A DNA stretch of 64,000 bases from Pseudomonas gozinkensis. GTDB lineage: Bacteria > Pseudomonadota > Gammaproteobacteria > Pseudomonadales > Pseudomonadaceae. Shown piece by piece: positions 16,297 through 25,300 of this stretch. How positions within the stretch are numbered: the stretch's first letter is position 1; the number at the start of each line of letters is the position of its first letter. The stretch covers positions 186,001 to 250,000 of the forward strand of contig NZ_CP062253.1 of NCBI RefSeq assembly GCF_014863585.1, in the 5' to 3' direction. Under the pieces are notes generated by a model, which worked only from the letters and a program-made list of their open reading frames with translations, was not told where the DNA came from and did not search any database. The position numbers were made by a program, and so were the translations under genes.

Positions 16297-18362
16297 GCAG
16301 CGGCCTCCGCAATGGCGCACTCGCCCGCGCGGCAGGCTTCGCAGATCGGGCAGAAATCCGCTCCCAGGGTTTTGCTCGCGGCCATCAATGCCTGTTGTGA
16401 GGGCGCCACCAGTGGCGGCAAGGGCGCGGGCGCCGACAAGTCTTCAATGCCTTCGGGCTGCAACAGTCGGGCGCGCAGCAAGGGCACGGGAGCGCCGCCG
16501 ATCACCAGATCGCTGCTCCCGAAAAGACCGCCGTGATCCAGCACGAAATGCTCGCCACCGACCTTCAGGCTGATGCTTTTTCCGGCCTCCAGTACCAGAT
16601 GTTCGCCGGCGCTCAAACACACCTGCCCAGCAGCTTCGACCGTCAGTGACTGACCGATCCGGGTGTGACTGTTGTCGCTGACGTGCAGATAGTCGCTGGC
16701 CTTGAGATGGGTCTTGCGATCGCCGGTAAGGGTGCGGTGTTCTTCTGCGTGCAGCACGCTGACGCTGTTGCCCCGGATGGTTTCCCGCCGTTCGTTGCCG
16801 ATTTCCAGATGACTGTCGTGCTCGATCTTCTGCTGCAGATCACGCTGGGCGCGCAGATAGATCAGCTCCTGGCCGGCGCGGTCCTCGATCATCAGTTCAT
16901 TGAAGCCGCTGCTGTCCGGCGAACTGCGGGAGCGAAACACGCTGCGGGTCTTGTGTGCAGGCAGTTCATAGGGCACAGGGTTGGCACTGTTGGCCAGGCA
17001 ACCGCTGATCACCGGTTGGTCGGGATCACCGTTGAGAAACGTCACCAGCACTTCCATGCCCACCCGCGGAATGATCACGCTGCCATGGGCATTGCCGGCC
17101 CAGTTCGTGGTGGTGCGCAACCAGCAACTGCTCTTGTCGTTGTGCCGGCCTTCGCGGTCCCAGAAAAACTGCACCTTGACCCGGCCGTACCCGTCGCAAT
17201 GGATTTCTTCGCCTTCCGGGCCGGTTACCACGGCGGTCTGGGTGCAGCCGATGGAAGGTTTGCCGTAGCGCAACGGCGGGCGATAGATCAGCTCCCATGG
17301 TGTGGCTTCGAATTGGTTGCGGTAGCCCTGGACGAAGTCGCCTTCATTCTTCACGGCGATGTCGCTGCCGCTTTCTTCAAGCACTTGAGGCTGCTTGCCT
17401 TCGTGACGGATTTCGGTGAGCAGCCAGAGGTCGTTCAATGCCGGTTCGGGGTGTCCGGCCAGCGCCAGAAAATGCCCTGACACCAGCGCCGGTTCGTCGC
17501 TGTCGCCTAGGCCCACATGCTCATCGCTGCGATGGCGTTCCAGAGCCCGCCGGGCCAGCAGTTTGCCCTGATCCCGGTCGAGGATTCGCCCCGGATAGCC
17601 GTAGTCTTCCAGATCAGGCTGGCGCTGTTGGTTCGCCATCCGCGCGTCGGACTCCAGCACGATGCGCGCCCTTTCGAAATCGCAGGCGCGCCGACTGGCG
17701 CGACTGGTGCGGGTATTGAGCCCGCTTTCGAAACGGTGGATCACCGGCCTGTCGGCCACCATCGCGTTGCGCTGTTTGAATGGCGTCGGCCGGGCCAGCC
17801 TGGGAAACACGGTCTGATCATCGCCGAACACCAGCAGGTGCCTGTCGAGGCTGTGGCGGAAGTGGTAGTGCAGGCCATCTTCCTGGCACAGGCGCTGGAT
17901 GAAGTGCAGGTCGGATTCGTTGAACTGCACGCAATACTCACGATCCGGCAATGGCTGACCGATCCGGAACAGATAGCAATCTGCGTGAATGCCATGTTCC
18001 TGAAGAACCTGCCCGATGATTTGCGTGACGCTGAGGTGCTGAAAAATCCGCTGATTGAAACGATGGCCCAGGTTCGCCAGCCATGGCGCCAGGGTCAGTT
18101 GGTATTGCGTCAACCGGTGCCCGATCTTGCCCCGGCCAATGTGCTGGATCTGTCCATGAACGCCATGCCCGTTGTCATCGAAGGCCAGAAAAGCCTGCCG
18201 GTGCATGAGGCCGGGAAGATCGATGTCCGGTCTCGGGCTGACCAGTTTGACGTTGAAGGAGTAAGGCTGGCTGATGGATTCGGTGCCGGTGAAGGACAGC
18301 ACCTGCAGATCGTGATTGAACTCGTCGGTGATGAGGCGCAAACAAGCATTGGCATTGAACAT
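16293..18362 (-). CDS. vgrG: VgrG (TssI) type VI secretion spike protein
   Basis: Spike-tip protein of 689 residues. The gp27-like base is visible from the N-terminus (FNHDLQVLSFTGTESISQPYSF, later DREYCVQFNESDLHFIQRLCQEDGLHYHF), followed by the gp5-like OB fold and beta-helix (YGRVKVQFFWDREGRHNDKSSCWLR, VEVLVTFLNGDPDQP, ending in the DLVIGGAPVPLL region). There is no added catalytic domain. The last 21 residues hold a Cys cluster CX2CX2CX4C. No other T6SS core gene is present, so this is an orphan vgrG module. It is the first gene of the operon VgrG-DUF4123-lipoprotein-lipase. Confidence 0.95.
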   Translation of the reverse strand: MFNANACLRLITDEFNHDLQVLSFTGTESISQPYSFNVKLVSPRPDIDLPGLMHRQAFLAFDDNGHGVHGQIQHIGRGKIGHRLTQYQLTLAPWLANLGHRFNQRIFQHLSVTQIIGQVLQEHGIHADCYLFRIGQPLPDREYCVQFNESDLHFIQRLCQEDGLHYHFRHSLDRHLLVFGDDQTVFPRLARPTPFKQRNAMVADRPVIHRFESGLNTRTSRASRRACDFERARIVLESDARMANQQRQPDLEDYGYPGRILDRDQGKLLARRALERHRSDEHVGLGDSDEPALVSGHFLALAGHPEPALNDLWLLTEIRHEGKQPQVLEESGSDIAVKNEGDFVQGYRNQFEATPWELIYRPPLRYGKPSIGCTQTAVVTGPEGEEIHCDGYGRVKVQFFWDREGRHNDKSSCWLRTTTNWAGNAHGSVIIPRVGMEVLVTFLNGDPDQPVISGCLANSANPVPYELPAHKTRSVFRSRSSPDSSGFNELMIEDRAGQELIYLRAQRDLQQKIEHDSHLEIGNERRETIRGNSVSVLHAEEHRTLTGDRKTHLKASDYLHVSDNSHTRIGQSLTVEAAGQVCLSAGEHLVLEAGKSISLKVGGEHFVLDHGGLFGSSDLVIGGAPVPLLRARLLQPEGIEDLSAPAPLPPLVAPSQQALMAASKTLGADFCPICEACRAGECAIAEAAA

Positions 18363-18522
18363 CCGTTGTTCCTTGTCCTGTGACAGATTCGGAACAACGC
18401 TAACAAGATGGCCAGCGAATTTATGTCAGACGTTTCCCGGAAAATCGGTTTAAAAACACGGCCTACAGGGACTGCGACTGAATCCTACTGATATGTCCTA
18501 CGTGGTTTTACACTCTGGCGAA

Positions 18523-18834
18523 TCAGTTGAAGGAAATGCAGAAATACCCCAACTGCGGATCCCGCCCCATCGCCGGCACCCGCGATACGAAGATGTCCTC
18601 CACCCGGCCGAGTTCCGGCATTTCCAGCGCGCACAAACCGTCGACGAACTCGGTCGGCACCAGGCTGTTGAATTCGAGGCAGAAGGGCATGCGTTCGCTG
18701 TAGCGGGTTTTCGCCGCGGGGACCTCATCAAGGTGTTCAATCTGAATCGGCAATGCCGTGCCGTCGGGCAGGTGCAGTATGCGTTGCTGTCCCAGCAATG
18801 CCTGTACGTGTCGGATCTGAACCGCTTGCAGCAT
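18523..18834 (-). CDS. Small conserved protein (DUF6916-like) paired with a tail-collar protein
   Basis: Protein of 103 residues starting MLQAVQIRHVQALLGQ. It has a compact pattern of strands (RILHLPDGTALPIQIEHLDEVP, then CLEFNSLV, EDIFVSRVPAMG, YFCISFN) without signal peptide or membrane segment. It lies 56 bases downstream of the tail-collar gene on the same strand, with a hairpin between them. I recognise the family only tentatively from its pairing with such genes. Function is not known. Confidence 0.7.
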   Translation of the reverse strand: MLQAVQIRHVQALLGQQRILHLPDGTALPIQIEHLDEVPAAKTRYSERMPFCLEFNSLVPTEFVDGLCALEMPELGRVEDIFVSRVPAMGRDPQLGYFCISFN

Positions 18835-18862
18835 GGTTTGACTCCCGTGGAAGAAGGAATGG

Positions 18863-18883
18863 CCGGGGGCCTGAAGCCCCCGG
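18863..18883 (-). terminator. GC-rich hairpin between the tail-collar gene and its partner
   Basis: Arms CCGGGGGC (18863-18870) and GCCCCCGG (18876-18883) with a five-base loop. No T-run follows on the minus strand, so it is more likely a partial terminator or mRNA-stability hairpin that lowers expression of the downstream gene. Confidence 0.5.
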
Positions 18884-18890
18884 CGGTTGC

Positions 18891-19478
18891 TCAGTTGCGC
18901 GACGGGAACAGGCCGTTCAGGGCAATGCTGAAGTTGAGGACCAGGGCCGGATTCAGGATCGGCAGTGGCTGGCTGCCGCCGGTGGAGGAAATGTCCCCGG
19001 TGACCGTGGTGGTCACGCCCTTGAGCGGCACTGGTGTCGCGCCCTGGGCATCGGAATAGATATTCGCCGAGCCCGGGCCACCGCCCGACGCACCGATGTA
19101 CGAATTGGTGGCGGTCGGCACGGTCGCCGGATTGCTCGCGGGTACCGCCAGCGACAACGCCGTGTTGGCCGTGAGACCGGTCATTGCGTGGGTGTGGTTG
19201 GGCATGTTGGCGATGGTGGCGGTGACGCTTTCGGTGCCGTACACCTGACCGATGATACGCGGCGTCAGACCGAGCCCGTTGCCTTGTGCTACCGGCACGC
19301 GACCTTGCAGGTTGGGCAGGAGAAAGTTGGTCGTGCCATTGCCGCCGTAGTAAGTGCCCATCAACGAAAACAACGCCTGGTATTGCGAAATGCTCAGGGT
19401 TTGCCCGTTGCACAAGGCCCAGCCATTGGGGGCGAAGTTGAAGGCGAACGGTTGAATCGTACCCATAAAGACTTCCAT
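18891..19478 (-). CDS. Phage tail-collar / microcystin-dependent-protein (MdpB-like) family protein
   Basis: Protein of 195 residues. The N-terminus (GTIQPFAFNFAPNGWALCNGQTLSISQYQALFSLMGTYYGG, TTNFLLPNLQGRVPVAQG) is the conserved collar domain, followed by a Gly/Thr/Ser-rich beta-structured tail. Family members occur as one to three copies in Proteobacteria and have no firm function; they resemble phage tail-fibre tips. No phage structural genes are near. The gene is divergent from the glycosyltransferase at 19719, with a 240-base shared upstream region. I cannot say whether it belongs to the VgrG operon region or to the DUF4347 locus. Confidence 0.88.
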   Translation of the reverse strand: MEVFMGTIQPFAFNFAPNGWALCNGQTLSISQYQALFSLMGTYYGGNGTTNFLLPNLQGRVPVAQGNGLGLTPRIIGQVYGTESVTATIANMPNHTHAMTGLTANTALSLAVPASNPATVPTATNSYIGASGGGPGSANIYSDAQGATPVPLKGVTTTVTGDISSTGGSQPLPILNPALVLNFSIALNGLFPSRN

Positions 19479-19718
19479 GGTTCCTCATCCTTCTGTTGTG
19501 TGGTCGGCGCGCCGCGCGGTCGCCCTTGTTGTCGGGCAGGTCGAAACGTTGTGCTGACTCCTTCCTTTTGCGCGGGCAGGTCACGCCAAGCCGTAGCGTA
19601 GACCCGGATCGACGGACTTGCCGGACGTCGTCATGCCCGCGCGTCGACTTCGGCGCTGACCTACAGTGTTCGCAGTTGATGACGCAATTGTGTTCGCAAA
19701 AACGCTGAGGGGAGGTTG

Positions 19719-21314
19719 ATGGAGGTCCTTCGCGAGACGCCGCTGGGAGATACCCAGGATCCGTTCGCCGCACCGAATGCCGGTGCCCGGCGCCTGTGGC
19801 GCTGGGCGCGCGAACACTGGTTGATACCGATCCTGCTGCTGGCCACCGTGGTGCGCTTTTATGATCTGACCGCTGCCGCGATCTGGGGCGATGAAGGTTC
19901 GAGCCTGCTGCTGGCGCGCTATTCGCTGGGCGGCATCTGGACACACGCCGCGTTCGACGTGCATCCGCCGCTGTACTTCATGCTGCTGCACGGCTGGATC
20001 GGCGTGTTCGGCGACGGCATGCTGGCCATTCGCAGCTTCAGCGCGCTGGCCGGCATCGCCACGGTCGGGCTCGGTGTGAGCCTGGTCGATCGACTGGCCA
20101 CCCGCCGCGCCGCGATCATCGCCGGGGTGCTGCTGGCGCTGCTGCCGACGGCGGTGCGCTACAGCCAGGAAGTGCGCATGTATGCGTTGCTTGGCTTGCT
20201 GCTGATCGGCGCGACGCTGGTGCTGGTCAAGTGGATCAGGCGTCCGCAGCGTCACCGTTATCTGCTGATCTATGCGCTGCTGATGACGGCGGCGTTGTAC
20301 ACCCACTATTTTGCCGTGCTGGCGGCGCTGAGTCATTGGCTGTATCTGGTACTGATCCGGCTGTTGCCCGGTTATCGCCTGCGCCACCTCCAGCGCAAGG
20401 ACTGGTGGCTGGCCAATCTGGCTATCGTCGTGCTCTACCTGCCGTGGTTGCCGAACCTGATCGGCCTGCTGCAACACATGGACGCGCTCAAGGCCGGCGG
20501 CGATGTGGGCTGGGAAGATCCGGTCACCCTGTCTTCGCTGCCCTCGATGATCTGGCTGTGGCTGATCCAGGATGACGGCGAACGGCTTCCGTTGTTGCTG
20601 TTTGGCGGTGTGCCGCTGACCTTGCTGGTGCTGGCGGCTGTCGCCGTCGCCCGGGATCGCAGCGTGAACCATGGCAGCGTGCTGCTGGCGCTCTATACCG
20701 GCGTTCCGTTGTTGCTGCTGTTTGCGGTGTCTTTCATCACGCCGTTGTTCATCGAGCGCTATCTGACTGCCTATGCATTGGGGCTGCCGATGCTGGCGGC
20801 GCTGGCCATCGACCGCCTCTACAGCAGCGTGCGCGTACTGGCGCTGGCCGTGTTGCTGTCGTTGGTAGGGGTCGAGCTGATCGGGGTGAACACCAATGCC
20901 ACGGTCGATCGCAATGACCAGTTCAATGTCGTGGTCGATTACGTCAACCGCCATTTCGCCAGCGGCGACCGGATCGTCACCAGCGACATGCTCTGGTATC
21001 TCAGTTATGTCTATTACAACCGCACCGACACCTTGGTCCGGCTTTACACGCCGTCCTCCGCAGAGGGACGCTCGAGTCGCCCGAACCACTACGGCTTCGG
21101 CACGCTGGTGTCCGATGACGTCTACCTGGATCGGCTGAGCGATCTGCCGCAAGACAGTGTCCGGGTTTGGTTGATAGGTAATCTGGACGCCGACGTGCCG
21201 GATCCGTTCGTGCCTTTGCCTATAGGCTGGAAATTGCGGGATCAGGTGCAGGCCGGGGACGCGAAGGCGCGACTTTTTACGCTCCAGGCCGCCGATGGCT
21301 CGGGGAGAAGATGA
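19719..21314 (+). CDS. Polytopic glycosyltransferase, ArnT/PMT (GT39/GT83-like) family
   Basis: Membrane glycosyltransferase of about 531 residues using a lipid-linked sugar donor. After a short cytoplasmic N-terminus and one helix, the first periplasmic loop has the acidic motif WGDEGSSLLLARY and FDVHPPLYFMLLHGW, typical of the family active site. About eleven further helices and a C-terminal periplasmic domain (from about residue 400) follow. ATG 19719 has a strong GGAGG ahead of it. Members attach sugars to proteins or lipid A. Standing first in a run with a sulfotransferase and a giant Ser/Thr-rich secreted protein, it may glycosylate that protein; this is an inference. Confidence 0.88.
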   Translation: MEVLRETPLGDTQDPFAAPNAGARRLWRWAREHWLIPILLLATVVRFYDLTAAAIWGDEGSSLLLARYSLGGIWTHAAFDVHPPLYFMLLHGWIGVFGDGMLAIRSFSALAGIATVGLGVSLVDRLATRRAAIIAGVLLALLPTAVRYSQEVRMYALLGLLLIGATLVLVKWIRRPQRHRYLLIYALLMTAALYTHYFAVLAALSHWLYLVLIRLLPGYRLRHLQRKDWWLANLAIVVLYLPWLPNLIGLLQHMDALKAGGDVGWEDPVTLSSLPSMIWLWLIQDDGERLPLLLFGGVPLTLLVLAAVAVARDRSVNHGSVLLALYTGVPLLLLFAVSFITPLFIERYLTAYALGLPMLAALAIDRLYSSVRVLALAVLLSLVGVELIGVNTNATVDRNDQFNVVVDYVNRHFASGDRIVTSDMLWYLSYVYYNRTDTLVRLYTPSSAEGRSSRPNHYGFGTLVSDDVYLDRLSDLPQDSVRVWLIGNLDADVPDPFVPLPIGWKLRDQVQAGDAKARLFTLQAADGSGRR

Positions 21315-21451
21315 CTTAAACGGTTCACCTGTTTATTCGCGATAAAGGGCCGATTTTTAAGTCCGTTTTGCTCTGTTCTGATATCAAAACACTACTAGTC
21401 GAAAGGATATTGTTGGATTACGCTCGTCAGACAAAAGGACTTACAAATACG

Positions 21452-22297
21452 GTGAAGGGATTGCAGCAGTTCCACTTTATCTCCGGCCTGCCGCGCTCAG
21501 GTTCCACCCTCCTTTCTGCGATCCTTTTGCAGAACCCGCGCTTTCATGCCGGCATGACCAGTCCGGTCGGCGCGCTGTTCTCCGGTGTCCTTGAACAATG
21601 CAGCGCCGGCAGCGAATTCGGCGCGGTGATCGACACCGACATGCGCCGTCGCCTGTTGCGCGGTCTGTTCGATTCCTACTACGCCGACAAGGCCGACAAA
21701 CCGGTGGTGTTCGACACCAACCGCCAGTGGTCTGCGCGACTGCCGGCCATCAACGACCTGTTCCCTCAGGCCAAGGTCATCGCCTGCGTGCGCAATGTCG
21801 CCTGGGTAATGGACAGCCTCGAGCGGCTGTACCGCGCCAATCCTTTTGAAAACACCAAGCTGTTCGGCGATGCGGTCGAGCGCAACACCGTCTACAGCCG
21901 TTGCGAAACCCTGGCCCAGCGCAACCGTCTGGTGGGTTTTGCCTGGGCGGCGCTCAAGGAAGCCTATTACGGCGAGCACGCCGATTCGCTGTTGATCGTC
22001 GATTACGACCTGCTGACCCAGGCCCCGGAGCGGGTGCTGCGGCTGGTCTACGACTTCATTGGCGAACCCTGGTTCGAGCACGATTTCGAGCACCTGGCCT
22101 ATGACGCGCCGGCGTTCGACCAGGCCCTGGGCGTGGCCGGCCTGCACAAGGTCAAGCCCAAGGTCGCCCTTGAGTCGCGGCGTACGATTCTGCCGCCGGA
22201 CCTGTTCAAGCAATACGCCGATTTGTCCTTCTGGCTCGATGGCTCAGCCAGCGCTGCCAATGTCATTCGTATGAAGTCCGACGCCGCGATCAGCTGA
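21452..22297 (+). CDS. Sulfotransferase-family protein
   Basis: Predicted PAPS-dependent sulfotransferase, about 281 residues. The phosphosulfate-binding loop is FISGLPRSGSTLL near the N-terminus and the 3'-phosphate site is CVRNVAWVMDSLERLY. The start is unclear: GTG 21452 gives a normal family N-terminus (MKGLQQFHFISG), while TTG 21413 has a better ribosome site (GAAAGGA at 21401-21407), and the frame is open to 21368. The gene ends in a strong terminator and directly precedes the large DUF4347 gene. Bacterial members act on carbohydrate or peptide acceptors; the acceptor here is unknown. Confidence 0.85.
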   Translation: MKGLQQFHFISGLPRSGSTLLSAILLQNPRFHAGMTSPVGALFSGVLEQCSAGSEFGAVIDTDMRRRLLRGLFDSYYADKADKPVVFDTNRQWSARLPAINDLFPQAKVIACVRNVAWVMDSLERLYRANPFENTKLFGDAVERNTVYSRCETLAQRNRLVGFAWAALKEAYYGEHADSLLIVDYDLLTQAPERVLRLVYDFIGEPWFEHDFEHLAYDAPAFDQALGVAGLHKVKPKVALESRRTILPPDLFKQYADLSFWLDGSASAANVIRMKSDAAIS

Positions 22298-22310
22298 TCG
22301 CGGCGTTTTT
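22282..22310 (+). terminator. Rho-independent terminator after the sulfotransferase
   Basis: A 24-base perfect palindrome (22282-22305, CGCCGCGATCAG and its complement) followed by TTTTT. The sulfotransferase stop codon lies inside it. The next gene starts some 40 bases later, so part of its transcription must come from read-through or from a promoter close to or within this short gap. Confidence 0.85.
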
Positions 22311-22352
22311 CATTGATGCGTCAACAACTGTGTTCGAGTCCGGGTGAGCAAC

Positions 22353-25300
22353 ATGTGGTGGAGCAAGCAGAAGTCGCGGGTTACCGAAGGCCAACGGACG
22401 CTGGCGGCGCCGCTGATCATGTCGCTGGAACCGCGCATGTTGTTCGACGGTGCCGTCGCGGCCACCGTAGCCGACACCGCCGCCCAGGCTGACAGCCATG
22501 CCACGGCCGATGCCGCGAAAGCGCCGGCCGCCGATCACCCGAGTGCGAGCAAGGACACCCACGGCCAGGCCGATGCCACGCCCGCCGCCAGCCCGGTCGC
22601 AGTGCCGGGACAGAGCGTGGTGTTCGTCGATTCCCGGGTCAAGGATGCCGACAGCCTGCTCAAGGGTGTGGCTCCCGGCACGCAAGTGGTCAAGCTCGAT
22701 GCCGGCAAGGACGGCTTGCAGCAGATTGCCGATTACCTCGACCAGCATCAGGGCGTGAGCTCGGTGCAGATCATCGCCCACGGCAATGCCGGCGACTTGT
22801 GGTTGGGCGACAGCTACCTGTCGGCCGACAACGTGGCCCAGCGCAGTGCGATCCTGGCGGAAATCGGCAAGGACATGAACGCCGGCGGGGACATTCTGAT
22901 TTACGGCTGCTACACCGCCGAGGGCGACCGTGGCCTGAGCTTTGTCGATTCGCTGGCGCAGTTGACCGGCCGCGACGTGGCCGCTTCGAACAATCGCACC
23001 GGGGTGGGCGGCGACTGGGATCTGGAGATCGCCACCGGCACCATCGAAAGCGCCAACGTGCTGTCGACCAAAGCGATGAGCGAATACCAGTGGGGCCTGG
23101 CCACCTGGACCGCCACCAACAATGCCAACACCGGGGTCGGCTCGCTGCGCGCAGCGCTGGCGTCGGCGCAGAACGGCGACATCGTGACCTTCAGCAGCGG
23201 CATGACGGTGCAGCTCACCTCGGAACTGCTGATCAACAAGAACATCACCGTCGATGGCGACCTGAACAACGACGGTGTCGCCGACGTTACGCTCGATGGC
23301 CAATACCGGACCCGAGTGGTGGAAATCACCTCCGGCAGCACGGTGACCCTGGATGGTCTGGTCATCACCCGGGGCCTGGTTTCGGGCAACGGCGGTAATG
23401 GCGGCTACGGCGCAACCGGCGCCATGGGCGGGGGGATTTTCAACGCCGGTATCCTGACCCTGAACAATGTCTCGGTCACCGGTAACGCGGCGGCCGGCGG
23501 TGGAGGTGGCGGTGGTGTCACGGGCGCCAACTACGGTGGCGGTGGTGGCGGTGGCGGCGGTCTTGGCGGTCAGGGCGGTGGTCATGGCGGTACGGCCGGT
23601 CCGGGCACCGGTACGCTGGGCGGCCAGGCCGGCAGCGGCGGTGTCGGCGGCTACGGCGGTGGCTACGACGCGACACACATGGGTGGCCGCGGCGGCTCTA
23701 CCACCGGCGGCGCCGGCGGTGTAGGCGTGTCCTATTACAGCAATGGCGGCAATGGCGGCACGGCCAGCAACGGCACCATTTCCATTGGCGGCGGTGGTGG
23801 CGGGTCCGGCTGGGACAAGGTTGGCGGCGTCGGCGGCAATGCGGCCGGCGGCATTTACAACGCTTCCACCGGCACGCTGAAAATCGTCGGCACCTCGGTC
23901 ATCAGCAACAACATCGGTGCGGGTGGCGGTGGTGGCGGCGGCAGCGGCCAGGGCAGCAACAACCTCAATGGCGGCGACGGTGGACGGGGTGTCGGCGCGA
24001 TCTGGAACCAGGGCGGCACGGTACTGATCACCGCTGCCAACTTCAGCGCCATCAGCGGCAACGCGGCCGGCAGCGGTTCCGGCGGCGCAGAACTGGGCGG
24101 TGGCGTGACGGGCTCTGTCCCGCTGGCCTTCGCGGCGATCTACAACAACGGCGGCACACTCAACACCGCCTATGTGGAACCACCGACCGCGACCATCGTG
24201 ATGTCGGACACAGCCCTGAAAATCGGCGAAACCTCGCTGGTGACCATCACCTTCAGCCGGGCAGTCACCGGGTTTACCAACGCCGACCTGACCATCGCCA
24301 ACGGCACGCTGACATCGGTCAGCAGCAGCGACGGCGGCCTGACCTGGACCGCGACTTTCACGCCGACCAACAACATTACCGACAGCACCAACCTGATCAC
24401 CCTCGACAACACCGGGGTGACCGCCATCAGCGACGGCGTGGCGGGCGTCGGCACGACCAGCTCGGTCAATTACGCGATCGACACCGCACGGCCGACCGTG
24501 ACTATCGTGATGTCCGACACGGCGTTGAAGATCGGCGATACCTCGCTGGTGACCTTTACTTTCAGCGAGGCGGTGACCGGCTTCACCAACGCCGACCTGA
24601 CCATCGCCAACGGCACGCTGAGCGCCGTGAGCAGCAGCGACGGCGGCATCACCTGGACCGGGACGTTCACCCCGACGGCCAGCGTCACTGACACCACCAA
24701 CCTGATCTCCCTGGACAACACCGGTATCGCCGACCTTGCCGGCAACGCCGGCAGCGGCACCACCGATTCGGCCAATTATGTGATCGATACCGTGCGCCCG
24801 ACCGCGACCATTGTCGTCGCCGACAGCAATCTGGCGGTGGGCGAAACTTCGCTGGTGACCATTACCTTCAGTGAAGCGGTCAGCGGTTTCACCACCGCCG
24901 ACCTGACAGTGGCCAACGGCACCCTGACCGGCCTGAGCAGCAGCGACGGCGGCATCACCTGGACCGTCACGCTCACGCCGACCAGCAACATTACCGACAC
25001 CACCAACCTGATCACCCTGGACAACACCGGGGTCGTCGATCTGGCCGGCAACGCCGGCAGTGGCACCACCAATTCCAACAATTACGCGATCGATACCGCG
25101 CGTCCGACCGCGACCATCGTGGTGGCCGACAACAACCTGCGGATCGGCGAAACCTCGCTGGTGACCATCACGTTCAGCGAAGCGGTGACCGGTTTCACCA
25201 ACGCCGACCTGACCATCGCCAACGGTACGCTGAGTGCGGTCAGCAGCAGCGACGGCGGCATCACCTGGACGGCGACGTTCACGCCGACCGCCAGCATCAC

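Noticed and set aside
16293..18362. Complete T6SS cluster
   Set aside because: Only VgrG, a chaperone and cargo are present. No TssB/C, ClpV, Hcp or membrane-complex genes occur in the window.
18891..19478. Prophage or tailocin remnant
   Set aside because: Only a collar-domain gene is present; there are no tail sheath, tube, lysis, integrase or attachment sequences.
23380..24110. CRISPR-like or low-complexity noncoding repeat
   Set aside because: The GGC-rich sequence is in frame and encodes a Gly-rich segment between the DUF4347 domain and the first Ig-like repeat.
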